DNA of 64,000 bases from an uncultured Sunxiuqinia sp. (lineage in GTDB: Bacteria; Bacteroidota; Bacteroidia; Bacteroidales; Prolixibacteraceae). Positions 28,105-37,732 of this stretch are shown one piece after another. The stretch is taken from NCBI RefSeq assembly GCF_963678245.1, contig NZ_OY782770.1, forward strand, positions 62,001-126,000. The letters are read 5' to 3'. The notes beneath the pieces are model-generated. The model ran no database searches, was not told the DNA's origin, and saw nothing but the letters and a program-made list of their open reading frames with translations. The stretch's first letter is position 1; every line of letters begins with the position of its first letter. Made by a program: the position numbers and the translations under genes.

Positions 28105-30525
28105 CTATAGTTCTTCAGAGACTGCTTTTCCCGAATAATTAACTGTTTTTACAGGCGTACTTTCGTCCAACCCAATCCCTGCTGTCTCATCCACCAACAC
28201 CAAACGGAACTGACGTTCGGATAACATGCCCGGGAACTCCCCCTTCCGGTCAGAAATGCTTAACGTTTTTTGGGAATCGTTCCAATTAAAAGTAATTGTA
28301 GCATATTTTCCTTTTTCGTAGTTGTAATTATCACCTTCGTCTTCATACAAAGTAAATTCACCATCCGCTCCAGGGAAAATCCGGATCTCCATATCGTCAG
28401 CTTTCTTTTCTGATGCATATTGCACCTCAGGTCCCCAAGGCACGATCGACCCGGCTTTTACATATAAAGGCATAATACTGATCGGGGTTTCCTTTTCAAT
28501 GGTTTGACCGCCTTTAAAGCTCTTTCCTGTCCAAAAGTCAAACCACTGTGTGCCTGCAGGTAAATATACCGAAGTTGACTTTACTTTGCTGAAATCTTCA
28601 ACTGGATCAACGTATTTGTTTTCATCTTTTTTTGTTTTAACATACATAGGCTCAGTAACCGGACAAACCAAAAATGATTTTCCAAACATGTATTCATTGT
28701 TAATATCCAGGGCATTTTTATCTTCCGAAAAATCCATTACCAAAGCACGCATCATACTGGAACTTTTTGAAGTCACCTCCCATGAAGTTGAATAAATATA
28801 GGGGAGCAACCGGTAGCGAAGGTTAATAAATTTTTCAATCGCATCGTAACTCCAATCACCCTTTTTTCCAAACTGAAAAATTTCCCGTGGTGTATCAGTT
28901 CCGTGCGAACGCATCATTGGGCAGAACGTTCCAAACTGCAGCCAACGCACATAAATTTCATGGTATGCTTTATTTTTTACACCTCCAGGAAAGTTCCCGG
29001 TAAAGAATCCTCCAATATCGCTGTTCCAATAAGGAACTCCACAAAGAGAGAAATTCAAACCCGCCGAGATTTGATTTCGCAACACGTTCCAATCGGTAAC
29101 AACATCGCCAGACCACGAATTTGCAGCATAACGTTGCTGACCGGCAAAAGCTGAGCGAGTTAAAATAAAAACCCGCTTTTCTGTACTTGTTTCACGTTGA
29201 TGTGTGTACACCCCTCCAACGGTCATTAGAGGATATGCATTTCTAAATTTGCGAAATGACCCTAGGTATGTTTTTTGATTGTAGTCTGAATCTACCCGAT
29301 TAAAATGGTCAGGTTCGGTAGAGTCCATCCACCAACCATCATTTCCTAACCTGAAAATACCCTTATTTAGGTATTTCCAATAAATATCACGTGCTTTTGG
29401 ATTATAAGCATCGTAAACTTTTACACCTGATGGTCTGCTCATATCAGGAGGCCATACATCTATACCAGATAATGGCCATGTTTTGAAGTCAAAAAGCATA
29501 TTGTTCTGATCCAACTCCTTGAACGGTTTTGTTTGCGGACCAAATGACGACCATATTGAGAAGATAATATTTGCATTTAAACTGTGAATCTGGTCAACCA
29601 ATTTTTGAGGCTCAGGGAATTTCGGATTAAAAAAGTCCATCGCGTTCCAATGATAATTATCTCCCCAGTATTGCCAATCCTGAATGATCCCGTCAAGAGG
29701 AACTCCTAGTTCGCGGTATTTTTTTACAACATCAACGGTTTCATCCTGACTTTTATATCTTTCCTTGCTTTGCCAAAAACCATAGGTCCAGTAGGGAAAC
29801 ATTGGAGCTTGTCCGGTTAAATCTCTCATTTGGGCAATTACCCCATCGGCATTTCCACCGTACATAAAGTAATAATCGACACAATCGCCAACAGTTGATC
29901 TAAAAGATGTTTCATCTTTGTTGTCGGAAAAATAAGTGGGAGAATAGTTATCCCAGTAAATTCCGTATCCTTTGTCGGATTGTAACATCGGAATCGCTGT
30001 GATTAAAATATCCTGCAACAGATATAGCTCCTGATCACGCTGCGACATTTTCCCATCCTGAAACTGGCCTAGGCCATAAACTTCTTCATCCTGATCTAAA
30101 ACGAATGACTGACTAACGACATAGCTATCCTCATCAACATCCTTAATAGGTGTAAACTGGGTTCCGTTGCCTTTTTCGTTAAGCAAAGATGTACCATTAA
30201 GAGTATAAAAAGAGATCTTACCAGTCTTTTGGTTCAAGTGTACTGTGATATCTGTGGAAGAAACCACTATTTCATCTCCCTTTGTTTCGGTTGTTAATTC
30301 AACTGATTCCGCCTCTTTCACTACCGACAGGCTTTGCTTTTCAAAGCTGAACCCGGTTTTCGATTTTACGATACGTACAATTTTAGGAGAATAGAATTGC
30401 ACTTCGATTTCGGTTGAATCTACCGTAGTTTTTATACCGAGTTGAGTTTTTGCATAGCTTTGAGGAGCACATGCGGCCATGAATAAGGACAGACAAATAA
30501 TAATTAGGTGAGTTATTTTTCGCAT
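28105..30525 (-). CDS. Glycoside hydrolase family 31 lipoprotein (alpha-xylosidase/alpha-glucosidase type)
   Basis: Start placed at the ATG at 30525, which opens a lipoprotein signal (MRKITHLIIICLSLFMAAC); the longer frame from 30564 adds lysines ahead of it. The N-terminal beta domain is followed by the GH31 barrel with GFWQSKERYKSQ and the substrate-pocket segment IIQDWQYWG. The nucleophile Asp lies in DGWWMDSTEPDH near 401 and the acid/base Asp in the SWSGD motif near 471. The C-terminal beta domains include the family-typical FTLYEDEGDNYNYEKG. Substrate could be alpha-xyloside, alpha-glucoside or alpha-galactoside; the residues seen do not decide. It is the first enzyme gene after susD. 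Confidence 0.9.
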   Translation of the reverse strand: MRKITHLIIICLSLFMAACAPQSYAKTQLGIKTTVDSTEIEVQFYSPKIVRIVKSKTGFSFEKQSLSVVKEAESVELTTETKGDEIVVSSTDITVHLNQKTGKISFYTLNGTSLLNEKGNGTQFTPIKDVDEDSYVVSQSFVLDQDEEVYGLGQFQDGKMSQRDQELYLLQDILITAIPMLQSDKGYGIYWDNYSPTYFSDNKDETSFRSTVGDCVDYYFMYGGNADGVIAQMRDLTGQAPMFPYWTYGFWQSKERYKSQDETVDVVKKYRELGVPLDGIIQDWQYWGDNYHWNAMDFFNPKFPEPQKLVDQIHSLNANIIFSIWSSFGPQTKPFKELDQNNMLFDFKTWPLSGIDVWPPDMSRPSGVKVYDAYNPKARDIYWKYLNKGIFRLGNDGWWMDSTEPDHFNRVDSDYNQKTYLGSFRKFRNAYPLMTVGGVYTHQRETSTEKRVFILTRSAFAGQQRYAANSWSGDVVTDWNVLRNQISAGLNFSLCGVPYWNSDIGGFFTGNFPGGVKNKAYHEIYVRWLQFGTFCPMMRSHGTDTPREIFQFGKKGDWSYDAIEKFINLRYRLLPYIYSTSWEVTSKSSSMMRALVMDFSEDKNALDINNEYMFGKSFLVCPVTEPMYVKTKKDENKYVDPVEDFSKVKSTSVYLPAGTQWFDFWTGKSFKGGQTIEKETPISIMPLYVKAGSIVPWGPEVQYASEKKADDMEIRIFPGADGEFTLYEDEGDNYNYEKGKYATITFNWNDSQKTLSISDRKGEFPGMLSERQFRLVLVDETAGIGLDESTPVKTVNYSGKAVSEEL

Positions 30526-30712
30526 AGTTTGTTTTTTTTTGATACTAGGTGATGTTCTTTTCACAATGGGGACAATTCCCTTTAAATGGCTCTCTTCTCA
30601 GCGATAACATAACGAAACCATTGATTATTTCTTGCGCCTCTTACCATACAAAATAGAAATAACTCCTCGTAAATTTAAACATCACATTAACCGATCACTC
30701 TTTTGTATAAAC

Positions 30713-30752
30713 AGTATAGTGAGGGATGCTTTCAGAAGCCCCTCACTATACT
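30713..30752 (-). terminator. Hairpin between susD and the GH31 gene
   Basis: A 13-bp perfect stem (AGTATAGTGAGGG with CCCTCACTATACT) lies 15 bp after the susD stop. On the minus strand the 3' tail is only weakly T-rich (GTTTATAC), so it may be a partial terminator or an mRNA 3'-end stabiliser that keeps susCD transcripts higher than those of the enzymes. Confidence 0.6.
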
Positions 30753-30767
30753 ATTTTCAATCAGTTA

Positions 30768-32402
30768 TTAATAACCTGGATTTTGGGTCAAATTTGAGTT
30801 TTTGGCAATTTCACTCTGTGGAATTGGATACAATGCACGGTAATCGCCATTTGGCGAGTGAGACAACCAAGATTTCGTGGTAAAAACCCCGAACCGGATC
30901 ATATCAGTTCTGCGCCGAGCTTCCTGACAAAATTCCCAGCCCAGCTCATCCAGGAAACGACCATACATGATATCATCACCTCCTTCAAACGTTTCTTCTA
31001 AATGATTTCTCAAACCATAATCGAATGTGCTTCCCCCCATTAGTTGAGCTCCGGTAACTTCCGCTTTATCGGGATTGGACTTAAAGTTACGAGCACGAAC
31101 CTCAGTAACAATGGTTGCAGCATCATCCGCATGTTCTGTTCTTAAAAGGCATTCTGCTTTCATCATCAAAATATCAGCATATCTGAAAAGAGGCCAGTCG
31201 TTGCTCAAACGGTTTGTGGCTCCCATTGCTATTTCAAATTTTCCTAACCGAAATCCATCTACTTCTGCAGATTCATCAACTCCGGCAACATAGTTACGGA
31301 AAAACAATGGTTTTCCTGCCCAGTCTCCCATGCTTGCAATGATGGGATCCCCGTTGGCAGCATACTGTGGTCCTTTAATATAGTTATCAATATATCTGGA
31401 ATCTAGCGTATCAAACGTACTTATAAATTGAGGAACGGCGCAAACTCCTCCCCATGGACTAGATTCCAAATTATAAGTTTTTTGATTGCCTGGATCCAAT
31501 GTTTGCATGTGTACATCAAACGAATTCCATTCATTGACATACTTTGAATCAAAGGGCAATGCAAAAATGATTTCATTCGAATTTTGATTCTCTGTAATAA
31601 ATACATTCTTTTGATTTGATTCTAAACTAAATTCGCCTGAACTAATGATTTCATCGCACACTTCAATACAATCGTTCCATTGCGGAGTTCCGGTGTACAC
31701 TTCAGCATTCAGGTACATTTTGGCCAACAGACTAAGCCCTGCCCATTTGTTAAATTTTCCGTAGGTTTCCAGGTTATTTTCCTCGCTAACCAACGAGATA
31801 TTGTCAATTATCTCTTTTACGATGAAATCATATACCTCTCTCCTATTATTTTGCTGTGGTAAAAAACCTTCAGGTACATCGAAACTATCAACAATTGGTA
31901 CGTTTCCGTAAATATCACATAATATCCAGTAATAAGAAGCTCGTAAGAGTTTTATCTCAGCGACTAATGGCTCAACGTCATCTGTAGCAACAGGAATTTG
32001 CTTTGTTTGTACCTGATAAATAATCCGGTTACAATTGGTGATTCCTTTGTATGCCCTTGTCCAGATATTGATAACAATATCATCATCGGTTGTCCAATTG
32101 TGCTCGTGAATCCGGCGATAGACTCCTCCATCGACCCATCCATTTGGTCGGGCGGGTGTCAACATTTGATCACCAGAAACTTCTTGAGCCCGATATACCG
32201 TGTTCCACTGTAAAAGCAGACCACGCCAATCGACATAAGCAGCACCGGTAAGTGCAGGTATATCATAAGCGGTTGGAACAAATTCACTTGAAATAATTTC
32301 TTTATAGGATGTATCTTCCAGTTCTGTGCAGGAAGTAATTAGAACCAGTAAGAGTGCTACTGCAGCCACTCCTGAACAGGTAATATATTTTAATTTTTTC
32401 AT
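30768..32402 (-). CDS. SusD/RagB family nutrient-binding outer-membrane lipoprotein
   Basis: Glycan-binding partner of the SusC transporter. I choose the ATG at 32402 (MKKLKYITCSG...), which gives a signal peptide ending in the lipobox LITSC; the alternative is a TTG nine bases upstream. The protein has the SusD TPR-rich core (for example KLLRASYYWILCDIYGNVPIV) and a C-terminal region with WEFCQEARRRTDMIRFG and LYPIPQSEI, both hallmarks of the family. At about 544 residues it is of usual size. It begins 18 bp after the susC stop, so the pair is clearly one operon. The ligand is presumably an arabinose-containing oligosaccharide by context. Confidence 0.95.
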   Translation of the reverse strand: MKKLKYITCSGVAAVALLLVLITSCTELEDTSYKEIISSEFVPTAYDIPALTGAAYVDWRGLLLQWNTVYRAQEVSGDQMLTPARPNGWVDGGVYRRIHEHNWTTDDDIVINIWTRAYKGITNCNRIIYQVQTKQIPVATDDVEPLVAEIKLLRASYYWILCDIYGNVPIVDSFDVPEGFLPQQNNRREVYDFIVKEIIDNISLVSEENNLETYGKFNKWAGLSLLAKMYLNAEVYTGTPQWNDCIEVCDEIISSGEFSLESNQKNVFITENQNSNEIIFALPFDSKYVNEWNSFDVHMQTLDPGNQKTYNLESSPWGGVCAVPQFISTFDTLDSRYIDNYIKGPQYAANGDPIIASMGDWAGKPLFFRNYVAGVDESAEVDGFRLGKFEIAMGATNRLSNDWPLFRYADILMMKAECLLRTEHADDAATIVTEVRARNFKSNPDKAEVTGAQLMGGSTFDYGLRNHLEETFEGGDDIMYGRFLDELGWEFCQEARRRTDMIRFGVFTTKSWLSHSPNGDYRALYPIPQSEIAKNSNLTQNPGY

Positions 32403-32419
32403 ATCTCTCAAATTAATAT

Positions 32420-35400
32420 TTAAAATGTCACGTTAAGTCCAATTGTAAAAGTTCTCGTTGTAGGATATTTGTATGGAGAGTCCATTCCTGGATCCAATCC
32501 AGATGTTGGTGTTTGAACTACACCGGCCTGGGCTGTTGATACTCCATTACGGATACTAACTTCCGGGTCTATACCTTTGTATCCGGTTATAATCAACGCG
32601 TTAAGAACTGACGCATAAATGCGCGCCGACTGGATATATTTGATACCAGTTTTATTTTTGAAGTTATACCCCAATGTGATATTGTCAATTTTCCAGTAGT
32701 CCCCATTTTCGATGTAGTAGCTATTGAACTCAAGTGGCGATTTTAATTGGGTTTTCCCAAATACCGGATCGAATGCTGTTTTAAGTACATTGTACTGGAC
32801 ATAAGTCGGGTTCTCAAACATCATACGTTGTAGGTTTGCTACCTGAAATTTAAACGCCCCTCTTTGTGAGATACTCAAATCCCAGTTTTTATAGCTGAAG
32901 GAATTGTTCCAACTGAGGTGGAATTTAGGAATTCCGTTCCCAAGTACTTTTTTATCCTCGAAAGAATGCCCAAAATCAGTGTATTTTACGGGTTCTCCAT
33001 CAGCGCCTTCATAAATCCATTGACCATAATTGCCTGGATCAGCAGTCTTGTCATTGCCAATATCAATTACCTTATAGCCATAAAAATCGCCAACGGGGCC
33101 TCCAACTTTCAACAGGTGAGAGAAAGTCTGAATCGGTGGAAAAATGGCGCCTACCCTTAAATAATCAGTTGACTGTTGGTAAATGTCATTTGAAAGACTA
33201 ACCAGTTTATTTGAGTTCGTAGAGAAGCCAACACTGGTATTCCAAAACATTTCCCTGTTTTTAACAGGTACAAAATTAAGCATGACTTCTACACCCTTGT
33301 TTTCCATTACCCCAACATTTGCTAAGGTTTGATTATAGAGATTCGGAGGGCTTGGCACAGCAAATATCGATAAAAGATCATGAATCTGTCGGTTGTAGTA
33401 ATCAACACTACCACTAATACGGTTATCCAACATACTGAAATCAACACCAATATCCGTTTCTCGCTTCTCTTCCCATTTCAAATTAGGATTAGCATTCTGA
33501 GATGGGGACAGAGTTTTTATCCATTCCCCGTTAGAGAAAACATATTGGGGATTTCCAGTTGCAGGATCAGTATAGCTAATAATTCCAACTGCTTTAAAAA
33601 GATCAGAAGGTTGTGAACCTGTTACTCCATATCCTGCCCTGAGCTTAATATCATTAAAAAGGGATTGACTTTGCATAAATGATTCTTCTGTAACCCTCCA
33701 ACCTACTGAGATTGCAGGAAATGTACCCGAAGGATTATCTATACCCCACAGCTGACTGGCTGCTTCACTGCGAATGCTAGCCATCAAAAGATATTTATTG
33801 TTATAATTATAGTTGAAACGACCGAAATATCCTATCAGGTTAGTCTTTTCTCTATAGTTATCAATCATCCCCTCATATTTTCCACTACTAATAGCTTGTC
33901 CAAGTTGAATATTGTTGTATCCAAACTTATCGGTTGGAAAGTCCCAGTTTCTCATTCCATAATTGCTGTATTCATTATCCTGGTAACTATACCCTCCTAA
34001 AACACTGAAATTGTGATCCTTTACAGACTTCCTGTATTCTGCAGTGAGTTCAACCAAATGATTGATCGATTCATTTCCTCCAATAGATGCATAACCATTT
34101 CGACTATCCCTTAAGGTACTTGCATGTTGTTTCGTTTCAGCATAGCCATTTTCTTCTGTACTTTTCCCATATGAAAAAACTCCGGATAACTTTAGTCCAT
34201 CAATCGGTGCATAGACAATAGAGCCTTTATATCTCGAAATTTGGTTATTCGCCTTTCCGTCACTTTCGTACAAGTCAGATACCGGACTTTGATAGTCAAA
34301 CTTCGTCAGTTCCTGAAACCACGTTCCGTCAGGATTTTGAACAGGAGCAGTTGGGTTTTGCATAACTGCCTGCCTATAAATATTTGAATCAAACCCATTC
34401 CACTTAGAAGAGGAGCTAAATAAATTGATATTAAATTTCAACTTATTGTCAAGCATGCTATGGTTAAAGTCCACACGGCCTGAGAATGTCTCATCATAAG
34501 ACTTTCTAAATATCCCTTCCGTATTATCATAATTTAAACTTATCAGATAATTGGAAGTTTCTTGACCTCCACGGAACGTTAAGTTGTGAGATTGAATTAT
34601 AGGAGTTCTGCTTATCTCTTTAAACCAATCTGTACTTTCTCCATAATCAGGCATTTCATTTCCGCGAAAACTTGCGTCAACCTGATCCCTGAAATCAGCA
34701 GCAGTCGATAAGTTAAGCTTCCGTGCAATAGTTTGAGTACTTACATATGTTTGAAATTCAACAGTACTTTTAGCATTTCCGCGTGCTCTTTTGGTTGTGA
34801 TCAGAATTACTCCATTGGTTCCACGTGTACCATAAATTGCAGCAGCAGAACCATCTTTTAACACGTCAATAGTCTCAATATCCTGAGGTGATACTGTTTT
34901 CATATCTCCAGGAATCCCATCAATAAGGACTAATGGATCCTGGTTTTCTCCCATTAACGAAGTATTTCCACGTAGAAGAATCTGGGTTTTGCCTGTTGGG
35001 TCACCACTAGGAGAAATAATTGTTAGTCCAGCTACTTTGCCCTGAATTAATTGGCCTGCATCAGTAACGCTTCCCTTGATGAAGTCATCAGCTTTTACAG
35101 TGGCGACAGAACTAGTCACATCGGCCTTTTTCATAGTACCATATCCAATGGCAACTACTTCATCCAGTCCTATGGCTTCGGCTTCCAATTTGACGTTCAT
35201 AACAGAACGGTCTGCCGGAAGTTCAATTGTACGCATTCCAACGAAAGAAAACACCAAGATAGCATTTGAAGGAAGGTTGTTTAATTGATAATAACCATCA
35301 ACATCTGTGATGGTTCCAGTTGCTGTTCCTTTAATGACAACGGTTACCCCAGGCAGAGGCATACCGGAAGCGTCGGTTACTTTTCCTGAGACATTGGAAG

Positions 35401-35803
35401 GTTGCTGCATAAGCTGAGAAAACGAACCACCTTTGCCCGACGAAAGAATGATTTGTCTGTTGTTGATTGTATAAGTTACCTCAGAACCTTCAAACAACAA
35501 ATTAAGTACTTCTTCGATAGATTTGTTTTCCACATCTAAAGAAACCTTTTTGTCCAGCGCAACGGTTTTGTTGTTGTAAAAAAAGAAATAATTTGTTTCA
35601 TCTTCTAACCGATCAAGCACCTCTGCAATTGTTGCGTTTTCAAGCTTTAATTCTACTTTTTGGGTTTGTGCAATATTGCTTTTAGCAATTGTTTGCAGTG
35701 ATAATAACGCAATTAAAAATACTGTCAATCTCATAATTTTAAAGATTTTTCCAGCTCCGGGATATAAATACCCACAACTTGGTAAGAACCACGTTTTTTT
35801 CAT
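32420..35803 (-). CDS. SusC/RagA family TonB-dependent transporter with N-terminal STN signalling domain
   Basis: A 1,127-residue outer-membrane importer. After the long N-terminal signal region, an STN domain (about residues 48-120; LENATIAEVLDRLEDETNY) marks it as a signalling transporter that talks to an anti-sigma factor. A carboxypeptidase-like domain follows (about 137-210; VSGKVTDASGMPLPGVTVVI), then the TonB plug (IGYGTMKKADVTSSVATV; LRGNTSL; IYGTRGTNGVILITTK) and the 22-strand barrel ending in TRTFTIGLNVTF. The FecR and ECF sigma genes lie directly upstream. I see no TAnnTTTG box in the 79-bp spacer before it, which fits ECF-driven transcription. Confidence 0.96.
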   Translation of the reverse strand: MKKTWFLPSCGYLYPGAGKIFKIMRLTVFLIALLSLQTIAKSNIAQTQKVELKLENATIAEVLDRLEDETNYFFFYNNKTVALDKKVSLDVENKSIEEVLNLLFEGSEVTYTINNRQIILSSGKGGSFSQLMQQPSNVSGKVTDASGMPLPGVTVVIKGTATGTITDVDGYYQLNNLPSNAILVFSFVGMRTIELPADRSVMNVKLEAEAIGLDEVVAIGYGTMKKADVTSSVATVKADDFIKGSVTDAGQLIQGKVAGLTIISPSGDPTGKTQILLRGNTSLMGENQDPLVLIDGIPGDMKTVSPQDIETIDVLKDGSAAAIYGTRGTNGVILITTKRARGNAKSTVEFQTYVSTQTIARKLNLSTAADFRDQVDASFRGNEMPDYGESTDWFKEISRTPIIQSHNLTFRGGQETSNYLISLNYDNTEGIFRKSYDETFSGRVDFNHSMLDNKLKFNINLFSSSSKWNGFDSNIYRQAVMQNPTAPVQNPDGTWFQELTKFDYQSPVSDLYESDGKANNQISRYKGSIVYAPIDGLKLSGVFSYGKSTEENGYAETKQHASTLRDSRNGYASIGGNESINHLVELTAEYRKSVKDHNFSVLGGYSYQDNEYSNYGMRNWDFPTDKFGYNNIQLGQAISSGKYEGMIDNYREKTNLIGYFGRFNYNYNNKYLLMASIRSEAASQLWGIDNPSGTFPAISVGWRVTEESFMQSQSLFNDIKLRAGYGVTGSQPSDLFKAVGIISYTDPATGNPQYVFSNGEWIKTLSPSQNANPNLKWEEKRETDIGVDFSMLDNRISGSVDYYNRQIHDLLSIFAVPSPPNLYNQTLANVGVMENKGVEVMLNFVPVKNREMFWNTSVGFSTNSNKLVSLSNDIYQQSTDYLRVGAIFPPIQTFSHLLKVGGPVGDFYGYKVIDIGNDKTADPGNYGQWIYEGADGEPVKYTDFGHSFEDKKVLGNGIPKFHLSWNNSFSYKNWDLSISQRGAFKFQVANLQRMMFENPTYVQYNVLKTAFDPVFGKTQLKSPLEFNSYYIENGDYWKIDNITLGYNFKNKTGIKYIQSARIYASVLNALIITGYKGIDPEVSIRNGVSTAQAGVVQTPTSGLDPGMDSPYKYPTTRTFTIGLNVTF

Positions 35804-35849
35804 AAATTTGATTTTTCAACGGATTAATTATTCTATTTGATTAATTCAA

Positions 35850-35880
35850 AAAAGGGCAGTGGTACCAACACTGTCCTTTT
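35850..35880 (-). terminator. Terminator after fecR-like gene
   Basis: On the minus strand AAAGGACAGTG pairs with CACTGCCCTTT (one G-T pair) and a run of T follows. It begins three bases after the FecR stop and isolates the sigma/anti-sigma unit from susC. Confidence 0.75.
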
Positions 35881-35882
35881 CA

Positions 35883-36917
35883 TTAGTTTTCAGACCATAT
35901 TGTTACTTCTCTATCTTCAATTTTTGTTTTTACTGATGTAGATATCTCAATCATTTTCAAAACCTCTTCAATCGTTTCGTTTTGTATTGTAGCCGTGTAT
36001 CGTATATCGGAATTTAACAAGTCCGGTGACACGCTGATCTTACAATTAAACCATCGTTCGAGTTTTACCACAGTTTCTTCAAGTGATGCCTCTTTAAAAA
36101 TTAGTTTGCCATCTTTCCATGAAGTCGTTAAGTAAGTCTCCACATCTTCAACAAGCATTTTTCGTGATTTCCGGTCCAGCGTCATTCTTTGCCCGGGCTT
36201 CAGGTTGGCTATCTCTTCGCCGTTGTCATTTAGCAAAGCAATGCGTCCTTCTTCCAGGGTGGAGCTCATTGTTCTTTCGCCAGCATAACTCGATACATCG
36301 AAGGAAGTACCCAAAACCCGAATATTCAGTTCTGATGTTCTTACAATAAAAGGTTGATCAGCATGATGAGCTACTTCAAAATATCCTTGGCCAATAAGTA
36401 TTACCTCTCGGGTGTTTTGCGTTGTGAAGTTTACCGGGTACTTAATAGAACTGCCTGAATTTAGCCAAACTTGTGTTTGATCGGGAAGTGTAAAGTTTAC
36501 CCGTGATCCAGGCATTGCAAATACCTCCTGCATGACTAATCCCCCTATTTGATCGTGCTGATACAAACGGTAGTATAAAAAAGCAGATCCAATGAATAGC
36601 GGAATAAATAGTATTGCAGCAATGCGAATAAGATAAGAAGTCCATTTAAGTTTCCTGAAGTCTTTCCCCAGGTGACTCTCTTGTTTAGTTTTTACAACTC
36701 GCCAGATCTTATCTCGTAACAGATGAAAGTATAAATCGTGTTCCTCAACAGTTACATTTTGTTGATCCCAGTGGCTTGTCATTAGTTGATCCAGCTCTTT
36801 GTCTCTGAAGGTCGACTTGATGTATGCTCTGAGATTTTCCTTCTCCTGAGCCGTAAGCTCACTTGATTTCAGTTTTTCAAGCAATTGCGTAGGCTCTATT
36901 GTATATTTTGATCCCAT
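35883..36917 (-). CDS. FecR family anti-sigma factor
   Basis: A 344-residue single-pass membrane regulator. The cytoplasmic anti-sigma part covers residues 1-90, one transmembrane helix lies at about 92-114, and the periplasmic FecR domain follows with VNFTLPDQTQVWLNSGSSIK and LIGQGYFEVAHHADQPFIV. A C-terminal STN-like/DUF4974 segment (FKEASLEETVVKLERWFN) closes the protein. It would hold the ECF sigma factor until the SusC STN domain reports ligand uptake. It starts 77 bp after the sigma gene and is followed by its own terminator. Confidence 0.94.
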   Translation of the reverse strand: MGSKYTIEPTQLLEKLKSSELTAQEKENLRAYIKSTFRDKELDQLMTSHWDQQNVTVEEHDLYFHLLRDKIWRVVKTKQESHLGKDFRKLKWTSYLIRIAAILFIPLFIGSAFLYYRLYQHDQIGGLVMQEVFAMPGSRVNFTLPDQTQVWLNSGSSIKYPVNFTTQNTREVILIGQGYFEVAHHADQPFIVRTSELNIRVLGTSFDVSSYAGERTMSSTLEEGRIALLNDNGEEIANLKPGQRMTLDRKSRKMLVEDVETYLTTSWKDGKLIFKEASLEETVVKLERWFNCKISVSPDLLNSDIRYTATIQNETIEEVLKMIEISTSVKTKIEDREVTIWSEN

Positions 36918-36993
36918 ATGATTTTTTCTCTTTTCATATAGGTATACACACTCCTCTCCGTCAACCCCTATTCAAAAACTCATTTTCTTCATT

Positions 36994-37578
36994 TTAATGA
37001 AAAAGATCGAAAAATATTAGCCCCGAAAAACCCATAGACATCAGACTCTTTCGTATTTGGGAAATGGATATAGTCATCTGGTTTTCAACTGTTTTAATAG
37101 ATATACCCAGTTGGTTCGAAATTTCTGCATTTGTCAGAATCTTCTCCCGGCTCAGTAAAAAAATTTTCTTTCGTTGCGGACTCAATTCTTCAATGGCCTT
37201 TTTATAGGCACGCTCCAATTCCGCAAAATCTAGCTCGTCGTCAAGTAGAATATCCCGACCCGGATGTAGTTTCGCATAACTGACATAAAGCTGCTCATTT
37301 TTTGATTTGCGGATGGTGTTCAAAATGGCATTTTTAGCCATGGTAAAAATAAATGAATCAAACGACCGATCGGGTTGTAAATCGCCTCTAACTTTCCAAA
37401 TTTTGAGAAACACCTCCTGGACGATTTCCTCGGCTTCCTGCTCACTTTTTAAATATGCCAGCGAAAAACGGTGTATCTTTTTTCCGTAAGCATCGAAAAT
37501 GGTTTTAAACGCCGCTGAAGAACCTCCTTTTAGTTCTTTAAGTGTAGTAGAATTAATATTTTGAGCATGTTCGATCAA
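36994..37578 (-). CDS. ECF RNA polymerase sigma factor (SusC/FecR-associated)
   Basis: Sigma-70 family ECF factor of 194 residues. Region 2 is visible as HRFSLAYLKSEQEAEEIVQEVF and region 4 as the HTH ILTNAEISNQLGISIKTVENQ. There is a Bacteroidota-type hydrophobic C-terminus (SGLIFFDLFH). With the downstream FecR and STN-SusC it forms a trans-envelope signalling cascade that should raise expression of the glycan-uptake genes. A well-formed primary-sigma promoter at 37598-37629 indicates that the regulator itself is made constitutively. Confidence 0.94.
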   Translation of the reverse strand: MIEHAQNINSTTLKELKGGSSAAFKTIFDAYGKKIHRFSLAYLKSEQEAEEIVQEVFLKIWKVRGDLQPDRSFDSFIFTMAKNAILNTIRKSKNEQLYVSYAKLHPGRDILLDDELDFAELERAYKKAIEELSPQRKKIFLLSREKILTNAEISNQLGISIKTVENQMTISISQIRKSLMSMGFSGLIFFDLFH

Positions 37579-37597
37579 CGTTAGGTCAATTTAATTT

Positions 37598-37629
37598 CAA
37601 ATATAGGAAAACCGTGAATGCTCCCCAAA
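37598..37629 (-). promoter_or_regulatory. Primary-sigma promoter of the ECF sigma gene
   Basis: Read on the minus strand, TTTG (37629-37626) is followed after 20 bp by TATATTTG (37605-37598), a full match to the Bacteroidota consensus. It lies about 20 bp before the sigma start codon. Confidence 0.72.
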
Positions 37630-37679
37630 CCACAAACTTTGCTACTTTCATTTGTAAAAAAAACAAGTTCATTGACCTG

Positions 37680-37720
37680 AAAAAGAAGGGTGTAACGATT
37701 TGACTAGTACTACACCCTTC
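37680..37720 (-). terminator. Rho-independent terminator after the GH43 gene
   Basis: On the minus strand GAAGGGTGTA pairs with TACACCCTTC and is followed by five T residues. It ends the GH51-GH43 transcript before the sigma gene. Confidence 0.82.
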
Positions 37721-37732
37721 TCATATCTAATC

